Source of the DNA: Eurosta solidaginis
Taxonomy: Eukaryota > Arthropoda > Insecta > Diptera > Tephritidae
Assembly: GCF_040869045.1 (NCBI RefSeq)
Contig: NC_090319.1
Coordinates: 341,662,302-341,726,301, forward strand
Direction of reading: 5' to 3'
Length of the DNA stretch: 64,000 nucleotides
Below, one piece after another: positions 36,479 through 46,202 of this stretch (the first letter of the stretch is position 1; every line of letters starts with the position of its first letter). The translations under genes were made by a program, and so were the position numbers. The notes under the pieces are model-generated. The model worked only from the letters and a program-made list of their open reading frames with translations, ran no database searches and was not told the DNA's origin.

Positions 36479-36563
36479 CCTTACAGTAGCACAATAGAAT
36501 AGTCCGAAACCATTTCAGAGCAAAAGTTTTTAACTAATATCGAACAAATATGTACACGCCTTT

Positions 36564-36930
36564 AAAAAATAAATAAATGTAAGGCGCGATAACCTCCGAA
36601 GAGATCTAAGGCCGAGCTTCTCTTCCAATTTGCGTCGTGCTCCTCTTGATTTTTCCCTACAAATTGGCCGGACGGGACCTACATGTTTTATGCCGACTCC
36701 GAACCGCATCTGCAAAGCCGATGAGTTTTCACTGAGAGCTTTTCATGGCAGAAATACAATCGGAGCGCTTGCCAGACACTGCCGAGGGGCGACCCCGCTT
36801 AGAAAAATTTTGTTCTAATTGAAAAATCTTATTTCTAAAATTTTGATGTTGCTTTGCCCGGGAGTTGAACCCAGGGCATACGGTGTGATAGGCGGAGCAC
36901 GCTACCATCACACCACGGTGGCCGCCGGTC
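36564..36930 (-). mobile_element. tRNA-headed SINE
   Basis: Close to the family consensus. Tail AAATAAATAAATG and CGCGCCTTACATTTATTT at the left; the GGGTTCAACTCCCGG B-box-like element near 36858-36872; head GGCGGCCACCGTGGTGTGAT at the right. Almost identical to the nested copy at 1851-2218. Confidence 0.9.
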
Positions 36931-37499
36931 GGTATTTCTATTCTTATAGGTACCATCCTATTGCAGCAGAGAAAGACAGACAGTTAGTAAATAAACTGGC
37001 GTCTCAGTGCACCTCAGTGGTGATGTTGCTCCCAGCCACAGTGGTTTACCTGGATACTGTGTTACAGATTAACTAGCGAGAAACGTCGGAGGCTGAGTTA
37101 ATTCGGGCAAATCGCTCTACCTCTTTCCTTGTGAAAACACTGGCTCATGTCAGTATTTACTCAGAAAGTCAATATTTTAAAGGCAATTGATCCCACATGT
37201 GAAGTGTTCTTTTAAATTTTATTTAGTACAAACTAGTAGCGAAATAGATGCGTTTTTCATTCTAATAATCTCTCCTTAGGCCCATTGATTGAGATATTAT
37301 CAGGACCCCGTCTGATGCGAATAGCCTTTGTCGGAGCTGTGGATGGAAGTTCATGATTATGTTCTTCTACAAATCCCTCTTCTCTTACCCGGACATGCAT
37401 TTAATGTCAGAAAAAGCAATTCGTTGGCCGGTAAATGCAGCTGGACTCCGCCGATATCAAAAATATTCTGCGCTACATCATGCAGACAAACCTACATAG
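36931..37499. other. No recognisable feature
   Basis: Unassigned. The last four bases ATAG (37496-37499) are the left target duplication of the following LTR. Confidence 0.5.
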
Positions 37500-38022
37500 T
37501 GTAACGAATGTACTGCAGTTCCTCTTATTTGCAACATTCTACTAACGTTCGAATCACTAAACTGTTGAATAAATAACTCCACTATTCAATAATGCAAAAT
37601 GGCCTTTATTTAAGTACTTCACTATAACACTTATCTTCGCAACTAATAGCTTGCTTAAATCAAGCTGATTGTCGTGCCTCTACTGTTGCTGCCTTTTATA
37701 CTCTTCGATTTCCTCGTTCCATATTTCTAGGCGCTTCTATTTCCAGAACTATAAAATTACTCAACTATAACAACGTTTATAGCTTCTCATATGTGACTGA
37801 TACTTGCAAAAACTATTGCCTACTTTTGGGAGCATCTCATATAATATATATGCATGTGTTTTTGCTTCTCTCTCCGCTGTGTGTACGTACATATGTGTAG
37901 ACATAACGAATTATTCGTTAATGTAGATACATAATGATTGATTTATGGATGTGCATACAAGTCACTGCTTAGCATCGGCTTAGAAATGATAGTACCCCTT
38001 AGTGTTGCTAATATTCTTCACA
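37500..38022 (-). mobile_element. Solo LTR, inverted relative of the 9.1 kb LTR
   Basis: Ends are TGTAACGAATG at the left and TAATATTCTTCACA at the right, with perfect 4-bp duplications ATAG (37496-37499, 38023-38026). Read on the minus strand it follows the 9075-9791 LTR: TTAGCAACACTAA-type start, an ATTCGTTAATGT block, AAGGCCATTTTGCATTATTG and AATAACTCCACT-complement near the end. It is shorter by about 190 bp, mostly within U3. No internal region is attached. Confidence 0.85.
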
Positions 38023-38026
38023 ATAG

Positions 38027-38929
38027 ATAAAGATATATGCGCCAATTTCGTTGGTTCAGCGAAATGGAGAACGACGCAACAGGTTAGTATGTCTCCGATC
38101 GTCAACATGTGGTAGGGTATCCTTGTATAAAATTAGTCGGATGTTTATATTTAAAAAAGCTTTGAACTCATAGTGGCGGTTTACAACGTGTTCCTTTAAA
38201 TAATTGCAGGTTTTCTTAGAGGAGAACGCATTGAAAACATCAAAACTAGTGTCTGGCAGCAACCACACTAAATGCCTTTGCGTTCGCAGGTACTCTTCAG
38301 TTGGGAAGGGATTTCAGCACATCTGTCGAGGTCACGATGCTAAACTTTCACAGCAGCACGACAATCTTGGAGCTGAAACCACCGCACGTAAAAGCAAGCG
38401 TTTAACACCCTTACTATTTTTCAGTCCTTTACCAAGTAATATAATTAGTACTTTTCTTTCGTAGGAAGAGATGGCAAGTGTGAAATCGGTTTGTTTGGTT
38501 TGTCAGAATGGGATGAATGGACAGATCATTACGCGGTTAACCATCAGCAAAGGGCAGCCGGATGTAGTTGTAAGCAGCGGAGAGTATCAGGGCGACAATA
38601 TCTGGATATGATAGCGAGTATCCAATGGGCTAACGGGTCTTGGGATGGCAAACAGTTATAAACCTGTTACGCACTTTAAACACATATCCTTAGGGATACT
38701 TGAGGATCTTTCGTGCCAACGGATATTTCATATTTTTGCATTCATCTTCAAAGTAGCGACGCATTATCCCCTCAGGTTATAGGATGTGCCTGTACGGCCA
38801 ATTAAGCCGAATATTTTGATCTAATTAACGGTGTTAAAAGCATTATTTTTATTTTGAGATATATTTAGACAATATTCCTTAGAGTTCACGAGCCATCTAA
38901 TGCCAGGAACAGCCTCATGGGCCGTAACA
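38027..38929. other. No recognisable feature
   Basis: Frames at 38056-38268 (minus) and 38204-38464 (plus) overlap each other and match nothing I know. Confidence 0.45.
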
Positions 38930-39352
38930 TTATTGTAGGATATACAAAAATGTAGGTACATTAATACATTGCTGCGACCGCAACACCAATTGCACTATAA
39001 CAACAACAATCATTATAAAGCACAATAAACGAAAATAGCGAAAACAACAATAATGAATGAATAAATAAGGAGAAATACAGTCCACTGCGTCAAAGTGGCA
39101 GCGAAGAACAACACGAATACAAATAAACCCCAAAAACAAATAAAAAGTTAGGTGGAAAGAGACAGAGGAGTATTTTTAAGTAAGCACCATTAAAACAAAC
39201 AACGAAAAACAAAGCAGCGTCAAAAACCGGGTAAATTTTGAAATCGCACGTTGCTTGTAAATTCAGCAGCCGCAACTTCGTGCAAATCTGTAGTTATCAA
39301 ACGAAATTGTTGCTGTTGTTGTTGTTAGTGCAGTAGAATTTTCGAAATTAAA
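38930..39352 (+). other. CAA-rich, 5'UTR-like stretch
   Basis: Lacks the repeats that fill the rest of the window. It is rich in AACAACAACAA and AAAACAACAATAA patches and ends GAAATTAAA directly before an ATG, a good fly start context. This is how long 5' leaders of fly genes usually look. Pure inference from composition and position. Confidence 0.25.
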
Positions 39353-39688
39353 ATGCGCAATAGCAATGCAATGCTTCTTGGTATTTTACTTTCTTACTTG
39401 GGTAAATATTGTAGAAGAATTTGTATGGTTATGTTGTTGTTGTTTTTAACTCTGCTTATAATTTTGCGTTTTTGTCATTGTTATTGTTTAAACTTCTTCT
39501 CACAGTCTTTCGTTGACTTTGGTCACTTGGCCACCGTTATGCGTATTTTTCTTGTTCTCCTTTATTGCGTCGCTGATGCTGCACAATCTACTAAGGACAA
39601 TAGCATAATTCATTCAAGCCAACAACCCAACCAACCAGTCCCATTGGCAGACACCAGCAGTGAATTACATAGCCTTTGGAAGAGCTGA
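39353..39688 (+). CDS. Candidate host first exon with signal-peptide-like start
   Basis: A 111-codon frame opens with MRNSNAMLLGILLSYLG in an AAAATG context, and a second in-frame start at 39539 gives MRIFLVLLYCVADAAQSTKD, which looks like a signal peptide with an Ala-Asp-Ala cleavage region. A plausible intron lies between: donor G|GTAAAT at 39402 and acceptor TTCTTCTCACAG at 39505 (104 bp). Splicing it would terminate the first frame early. A donor-like A|GTGAAT at 39660 could lead to downstream exons outside this repeat-filled area. No family is recognised; it may be a secreted or surface protein's first exon, or chance. Confidence 0.25.
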   Translation: MRNSNAMLLGILLSYLGKYCRRICMVMLLLFLTLLIILRFCHCYCLNFFSQSFVDFGHLATVMRIFLVLLYCVADAAQSTKDNSIIHSSQQPNQPVPLADTSSELHSLWKS

Positions 39689-39819
39689 AGCGCATCACTT
39701 TCGAAACATTTACAAATTTTACCCGTTCCTCCTGTTTATTCTTTTTTGTTCATTACAGTTTAATTACTGGATATCTACTAGAGATGTGCAAAAGATATAT
39801 GTAGCACTCTCAGGTCAAA

Positions 39820-40285
39820 TTAAACTTTTTTTTATAAAAAAAAACACCTTTTTCAAAGCAAATGGAAACTTTTTCAAACAATTGAAACGCGCTCATAAGA
39901 ATTTTTCAAAACAAACGATTTTTTTTTTTTCAAAGCACATGAAGCTTTTTTCATATCAAGTAAAACATTTTTCAAAACCAATTAAAATTTTTTCAAATCA
40001 AATAAAAACTTCAAATCAACCAAATTTTTTCTTACCATTCTTACCAAATGAAACTTTCTCCAAATCAAATGAAATGTTTTTCAAATAAAATGAAACTTTT
40101 TTCAAAACGCATGAAACGTTCTCCAAATCAAATCAGAATCTTTTAAATAAAACTAAACTTTTTTGTAATCAAACGAAACTTTTTTCAAATAAAGGAAACT
40201 CTTGTCAAAGTAAATGAAACTTTTTCCAAATCAAATAAAACTTTTTCAAACCACATTAAACACATCAAAACACCTGAAACTTTTA
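39820..40285. repeat. Degenerate minisatellite, left part
   Basis: About 20-22 bp units approximating AATGAAACTTTTTTCAAATC, strongly varied. The same units resume at 43560-43757 and 44281-44360. A Penelope-like element separates the first two blocks, so it probably inserted into an existing array. Confidence 0.75.
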
Positions 40286-40389
40286 GTTATAGCCAGTCCA
40301 TAAATTATTGTTTATATTTCTGTGTTATGATAGGCTTTCCTTGACCATAATATTGCTTTTAATGTAAGTAAAGCTGCACTATTGCGTCC

Positions 40390-40425
40390 CAACGTTTCGC
40401 TAAACACTTTAGCTTCCTCAGAAGC
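40390..40425 (-). ncRNA. Hammerhead-like hairpin motif in second Penelope tail
   Basis: On the minus strand: CTGAGGA (40421-40415), one A, a 6-bp hairpin GCTAAA-GTG-TTTAGC, then GAAA (40398-40395) followed by CGT, so that ACGT is again self-complementary. This repeats the layout of the 6411-6450 motif (CTGANGA, N, hairpin, GAAA, palindrome). No convincing helix I is seen here, so self-cleavage is doubtful. Confidence 0.4.
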
Positions 40426-40435
40426 GAAACTGCAT

Positions 40436-40757
40436 TTATTTAAATATTTTTTCCAATTTACCGACGTAATTTGACATGAAATTATAAAAATTATTGTTTA
40501 AAATTTCAACAATGCCCACAAACCAAAGACAATAAACGATGCAATCCGTGTATTCTTGTATGTTTACTGTTCTGTTCCTTTTCTCCCTTATTCGTAAACT
40601 CTCTATGTTGTATCTGATCTTTGTTCGTTTCTCTTTGTCTAATATTTTGACATTTTTCATATCAGCTGAGTGGCCGCTTGATGTGGTGTGTTCAATAGCG
40701 CTGTGCTGATTTTTTTTCCTTATGTCCACTTCGTGCTCATTTAGGCGGACTCCTAGA
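40436..40757 (-). pseudogene. Penelope GIY-YIG nuclease, C-terminal half
   Basis: The minus-strand frame reads LGVRLNEHEVDIRKKNQHSA, then IEHTTSSGHSADMKNVKILD and KEKRTKIRYNIESLRIREKR, ending near 40436. It contains the RxxEH segment after the catalytic Arg and the H-x-x-x-x-H-x-x-x-V-K-I-L-D block of Penelope nucleases. It is cut off at its N-terminal side by the LINE insertion; the preceding YIG part is at 42039-42190. Confidence 0.82.
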
Positions 40758-42032
40758 CTTCATATATTCATACCTGGTCATCAAATGTCGGGTTGAAAGT
40801 CAACGCGAATAAGACGGTCTTGTTTACAAAGAGGTAAAAGGTCCCAAACTTGATCAGGCCTAAGTTAGGAGGGGTGACCCTACAGGAGAAACCTGGCACA
40901 AAATATCTAGGAATCATCCTAGACAGTAAGCTGTCATGGAAGTTCAACGTGGAGGAGAGGGTCAAGAAGGCCTCAATGGCACTCTATGCATATAAGAGAA
41001 TGCTGGGATGTACGTGGGGCTTATCGCCCTCTCTTTCTCATTGGGTTTTTACAGCGAATGTAAGCCCAATCCTATACCATGGAGTTCTTGTTTGGTGGAC
41101 GAGGCGATACATGTATACACAGATGGTTCCAAAGTAGTGGAAGGAGTAGGGTCTGCGGTATACTGTGCTGATCCGGAAATAAATAGATCCTACAGGCTGC
41201 CGGATTACTGTAGCGTTTTCCAAGCGAAAATAGTAGCCGTAACCAAAGCAATAGAAACCCTGGAAGAAAATAGGCCAAGCTGAAATCGGTTTAACTTTCA
41301 TATTGACAGTCAAGCAGTAATTAAGGCAATAATGTTGCATACCACAGCATCTAAATGCGTGTTAGAGTGGAATCAGTCCCTGGAGAGAGTCGGGACAGGG
41401 AGAAGCAATCATCTATATGTGGTCCCAGGGCATATGTGAATAGATGGGAATGAAAAAGCGGATGAACTAGCTAAAAAGGGCGCATCCCTTGGCTTGCTCC
41501 GTAGACGTCCCAATTAGACTGGGCGAAATTAAGCGAAGGTGAGAAATCTACATGATCGACTAAGCAGGAAAGGTGTGGGCTCAAGCGCGGGGCTGTAAAG
41601 TGTCGAAGATCATGTGAAGGTCTTACAACCTTAGACTAACAAAGTTGCTTCTATCATTAAAAGGAGAGGACTGTAGACTCATGACTGATATTCTGACTGG
41701 ACACTGCCTTCTGGCGTCACATGCCTTTAAATTTGGCTTGTAGGAAGTGCGGGCTGGAGGAGGAAACGATCGAGCACGTTCTGTGCTCTTACCCTGCGCT
41801 TACTAGGCTAAGACTCCAGCTATTAGGAGTGATACAGCTGTCAGATCTAGAAGCAGCAAGTGGCTTAAATCCTAGGAAGTTTCTAGTATTTGCCAAGAGG
41901 ACGGGGTTATTTTATAACATGATGGTTGATATGGTTTTTCAGTTTGGTCGTTAAAACAAACTTCTGATAACACTACTGACTTATTCAGTCTATGTGATAT
42001 CATCACGGACCGGCCATTTCAACCTAACCTAA
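40758..42032 (+). pseudogene. 5'-truncated RNase H LINE inserted in the Penelope element
   Basis: Reverse transcriptase end: GLKVNANKTVLFTKR (about 40788), then KYLGIILDSKLSWKFNVEER and RMLGCTWGLSPSLSHWVFTA. RNase H: HVYTDGSKVVEGVGSAVYC (about 41107), FQAKIVAVTKAIE (Glu replaced by Lys), DSQAVIKAI, and VPGHM-stop-IDGNEKADELA (41420-41480). Tail finger: CRKCGLEEETIEHVLC (41742-41790). The 3'UTR ends in GGCCATTTCAACCTAACC. Several stops (near 40837, 41281, 41438) and shifts. CCTAGA flanks both sides (40752-40757, 42033-42038). Confidence 0.88.
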
Positions 42033-42038
42033 CCTAGA

Positions 42039-42229
42039 TTCCGCTAGTCCTGCCTATGTATATTTTATCACAGCTTTCGTTTTCTGTACCTATGCATGGT
42101 ATTTCATAAACAATATTATTTTTTGTGAAGTTTTGAGAGGGCTTTTGGTTTTAGTGAAAATGCTAGATAATGTATTATTCGATGTGTATGCTAAATATAT
42201 GTTATTGTTGTTAGACGTAATGTGTTTGT
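42039..42229 (-). pseudogene. Penelope linker and N-terminal half of GIY-YIG nuclease
   Basis: The minus strand gives NTLSSIFTKTKSPLKTS and, one frame away, NNIVYEIPCIGTENES with CDKIYIGRTSG. These are the paired YEI and YIG motifs with the cysteines typical of Penelope nucleases. It ends at the LINE insertion point and begins at the 13-bp duplication (42217-42229). Confidence 0.75.
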
Positions 42230-43129
42230 TGTTGTTGTATGATGTGGCCAAATTAGCCAAATAAAAAGAACGATGAGTTGATTAATTAATTGCTAACGGT
42301 CAGTGCTGGGTGATCACAGGTATCAGCAGTTCTGACTTTATTTGGATTTTTTATGTTTTTATATACTAAATTAATATAAACATATTCCCACTTACATATC
42401 TACCTTAATTTTGCATACCTACATATATACGTACAAATCGACGCAAATATGCACCTTCATATTTGTGTTGATTTGTGAAGTTCGTGGGGAAGGCAATATC
42501 ATCAAATATGCTGAAATAAGGTGAAGCGCAAATTTGGATTTGTCACACAGTAATACACGCGTACATAGTATGTATTAAGTCGCTGGGAATTGCACTATCA
42601 GCGATTGAGTTAGACGCATTCTTTAATTTGTCACACGGTAGTACATACATATATACACAATTATGTATTAAGTGTCCTACACGTTTCGATTGGAACTTTT
42701 GGCTTATGCCTTGTTTATACTACTTTTGTTGTAGCGATCAGGTTACCCCTCGAAGGCTTTAGGGAGTATTATCGATGTGATTGTCCTTTACCGGATACAT
42801 ATCCGGTAAGCTCCGGTAACACAGCACCAATAAGCTGCTAGCTCGACCATCTCGGGAACGATTTATATGGACACATTAAACAATCAGGCCATCCCTCCCT
42901 CCCCACCCCAAGTTCCACTAGGAGTTTGGGATAGCCAGAGCCTTTTCTGTTAGTGAAACAGGATTCGCCGTGGATAGTTGAGGTTGACAATTGGGCTTGG
43001 TGAAGCTATATATTGCGCTGGCATCCTGAAGGGTTGCGCTACACAGCCATTTGAATCTGGTATTTTAGTCGCCTCTTACGGCAGGCATACCTACCGCAGG
43101 TATATTCTGACGCCCTAACCCTCTGGGGT
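42230..43129 (-). mobile_element. Retroposon insertion with 13-bp target duplication; right part is CAA-tailed family (copy 2)
   Basis: GTAATGTGTTTGT occurs at 42217-42229 and 43130-43142, bracketing exactly 900 bp. 42719-43129 matches the repeat at 34376-34800 (GTTGCGCTACACAGCC, TTTTAGTCGCCTCTTACG, GGCAGGCATACC). Both left edges carry GTTGTTGTTG, which is (CAA)n on the minus strand. The left 490 bp is unidentified and may be the family's 3' extension or a second insertion. Long target duplications and an A-rich tail indicate LINE-driven retroposition. Confidence 0.75.
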
Positions 43130-43142
43130 GTAATGTGTTTGT

Positions 43143-43557
43143 CGAAGTATTCGGTTAATCTAGGTATGTACTTAGCACTGTAATACTGTTTGAATTGAAC
43201 AGTTGTACTTCCTGTTATATTTTTATTGATTCAATATTTGACATTTTCTCTAGAATTAGGCTGTCTATAAGTGTTTTTGGAAAGTTATAGATTCGAAGAA
43301 TTTGTTTAATTTTTCTTATGTTTGCTTCCCAGAAGTTCTGATGGCTAATAGCTAAAACTTTGTTGATACGATTTTTTGCGGTATTCATTTTATATTGAAG
43401 GATTGGGCTGATAAGAAGTTTATCAGGCGGCCAGACGAGGTAGGCTTTGTTTACCAATCTTATGTCAGAATGTTATTATATCTATGTATGAACCCGTGTA
43501 TCTAAAAAGCGTATGCTAAAGTTAGTTTCCTTTTGAAGAGTGAACTTTAATTTACTG
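43143..43557 (-). pseudogene. Penelope reverse transcriptase C-terminal part
   Basis: Minus strand: LKFTLQKETNFSIRFLDTRV (about 43550-43490; the FLDT box of Penelope reverse transcriptases), then KMNTAKNRINKVLAISHQNF, NIRKIKQILRIYNFPKTLID and, beyond a stop, QYYSAKYIPRLTEYFDKHIT, which ends at the retroposon's target duplication. Two frame changes or stops. The catalytic YxDD region is not in the window. Confidence 0.78.
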
Positions 43558-43559
43558 TG

Positions 43560-43757
43560 GAAACTCTTTTCTTATCGAATGAAGCTTTTTTAATTGAAAC
43601 TTTTTTCAAACAAAATGAATCCTTTTCCAAATCAAATTAAATTTTTCATATCAAATGGAAAGTTCTCAAAATCAAATAAGAATTTTGCAAATCAAACGAA
43701 GCTTTTTTCTCATCAGATGAAATTTTTTTCAAAGAAAATTAAAATTTTTTCTATTCA
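43560..43757. repeat. Degenerate minisatellite, right part
   Basis: Units like GAAACTTTTTTCAAACAAAAT and CAAATCAAATTAAA, continuing the array of 39820-40285 beyond the Penelope-like element. A last patch at 44281-44360 is separated by about 520 bp of unassigned sequence and ends in an inverted unit (TGAAAAAAGTTTTATTTGA). Confidence 0.72.
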
Positions 43758-44280
43758 ACTAATACTAGGTACAAGCACACACAAAATTGGCAATTTATAC
43801 CATTTGGGCAATTCCTTACGCAATTTATCATATAATAAATTGTCAATTAAAAAAAAATTGCGTAATAAAATGCAACCTTGTAAAGTGTGTTTATTGAGTA
43901 GATTTAAAAGTCAGTTACGCATGGCTCAACTATATGTTTGGCTCACCTCATCAGCTGATTTTATTTTTTTCATTTCAGTGGAGTAGGGATTTTCAAATGA
44001 AGATGGCAAACTCAAAATTAAACCAAAACATTGAACACATTTTCTTACAACACACAAAAATTTCAAAGTTTTATGTTTTCATTCCATTTCATTCGCCTAA
44101 TACCAACACGCATATTTTGACAGTCTGAACAAAGGTATGTTGTTGCTGTAGAGATGAGCCAACCAGCTGTGAAATTACTATTGTGTAAGCTAAATTGAGT
44201 TGTATGAACACCACTCAATTTAAGTGGAAATTGAATCAATTTATTTTTCTGTTTGAACATAGTATAATACTTTGTTTAAA
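43758..44280. other. Unassigned insert between minisatellite patches
   Basis: No terminal repeats or frame with family resemblance could be seen. Probably another insertion into the array. Confidence 0.35.
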
Positions 44281-44360
44281 AAAATGAAGCGTTTTCCAAA
44301 TGAATGAAACTTTTTTCAAATCAAATTTCAGTTTACTTGAAAAAAGTTTTATTTGAGCCG
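44281..44360. repeat. Minisatellite, third patch with an inverted unit
   Basis: CAAATGAATGAAACTTTTTTC followed by its partial inverse near 44335-44358. Confidence 0.55.
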
Positions 44361-46202
44361 ATTGTTTTCTTTTTGAGTTCTAATATGTTTTCTTAAGGCG
44401 AATTATGACATTGAAGGGCTCTATTACGGTTCTCTGTTGTACATAAAAAGAGTTTGAAAAAGAATTTCAGACAACTGATTGCAAGTATAATGTTTCCATA
44501 TTATTCTTCAATAAAATATACTTGTCCTAAATTCTTCCTCAATCCCGTTTCACACACATCTCTATAACTGATTAATTTTATTATCTATTGTTTGATGCAT
44601 TTTGTTATGTTGTTAAAGACATTTCAATTTTTGGTTCCTTTGTTTATTTCAGTATTTGGTGCTGTTTTGCGTTTTGTTTCGCACTGCCATACCTGTCCTT
44701 TTTTCATGTACAAAACTGGAATTTCTTGGAAGAACAAAAGTCTTGCGTCTCATAGACAACGCAACTAACCGAAGACAAACTTTGTAAGTGCAATGTTAAT
44801 AAATTTTGACACTTATCTTATTTATTAGCTACCCTGCGAGAAATAAGAGCTGTAAATTAATGCAATAAAAATTCGACCGCAATCACAAAACACAACAAAT
44901 ATAGCAATTACTACAGATTTTTGTTATAAGTGTTATGATTGTAAAATTTTGTTGATTGATTTTCGTTGACTTGATAAAAGTTACAATCTACATGATTTGC
45001 GTGCATGTGATTGCAATCATTTTTCTGGCATTATTGAGTGTAGAATTTTTTGATTGCAATATATCACAAAAAACAATAATTTCTTCGCTAGTATCAAGTT
45101 GACCAATCTGTATACTTGTCCTTTTGGTAGGCAGGATGCCAAAAACCATCTTTATAGAACACTACTTCATATTTAAGAATGAATTAGGCATTCCAGAATT
45201 TCTTAAATGAACTAAGGTAGGCTGATTTGTCTAAAGCTTTTAGGATAGATGTAAAAGCTTTTAGGATGAAGGTCATATTGACCATAATCTAAGATTTGGG
45301 GCAAAGGCCAGCCTTAGATAGACGCATTCCGGTCGTGGGGAATTGTAAGGTAAAAATGATTGGTAAATACTTGATTCGATATATAAAGTAACGAGTTTTT
45401 GGTTTCCTACAAGGTCCACAGATACTCCATAAGTTCGAAAACACATTAACACACAAATGCGCATATATATAAGACAAACAAATTCAGATGCATATATCTT
45501 TGTATTCTGGTAACCGCATTCCTGTTCCTCTTAATTGTTGGCCTCTGTACGCACAGCTGCTTACGGAAAATCGTATTAAATTTAATTGCAACTTGCGGTT
45601 GGAACTTGCAACAGAATGTATGGCACATAAAGAGACCACCATGGACACATCAATAATTTAATTGATGCAACGGCAAAATTTTTCTCTGACAAAAGGCTTT
45701 CGGCATACGTGACTGCCTCAGAAAATATTGAGTAGATACGAAAATGTGGGAAGCTTTGCAGCACTGCATTATGTGGGTGAGTGGGGTTTGGAATGCAACA
45801 GCAATGGTGGTTGCATGCATAAACCGTTAAAAACGCAACACATGCAAGGAAAGAATGTTTGCATTCGATTAAATTAATGTGTGGTCAACGCAAAGGCTTT
45901 CTGATTGGAAGAGATGCGCGAGCAAATTCACGAAGCGGCACGTTGAGAAACAAAAATATTGTACAAAGTTATTTCAATCAGTGAGTCAATTGCTTCTTTT
46001 TTAGGTTCCCACAAATTAAAAAATGACAGTCTTGCGGGAACTCTTCGGCAGCACTAAGCATAAAATAATTCGAGGGGTTTCAATATCGCGCACAGAGAAT
46101 AAAATTGGAACAGAGCTGTTCTTGGCTTGATACCGATAGGCTGAAGAAACTCAGAATGTTATTTTCTGAAAATATACTAAGCCTGTATGTATGTAAATAA
46201 AA
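44361..46202. other. No recognisable feature
   Basis: About 1.8 kb of AT-rich sequence; only short chance-like frames. Confidence 0.5.

Larger units (their letters stand above)
40300..43560 (-). mobile_element. Penelope-like element broken by two nested insertions
   Basis: Minus-strand order: end of reverse transcriptase (43557-43143), insertion of a CAA-tailed retroposon (42230-43129), linker and first half of GIY-YIG nuclease (42229-42039), LINE insertion (40758-42032), second half of nuclease (40757-40436), and 3' tail with a hairpin motif (about 40390-40425). Minisatellite units flank it on both sides. The 5' part including the reverse transcriptase catalytic core is absent. Confidence 0.83.

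Noticed and set aside
42203..42245. GTT-repeat as a simple microsatellite
   Set aside because: Better explained as the (CAA)n tail of a minus-strand retroposon, because a 13-bp target duplication ends exactly beside it.
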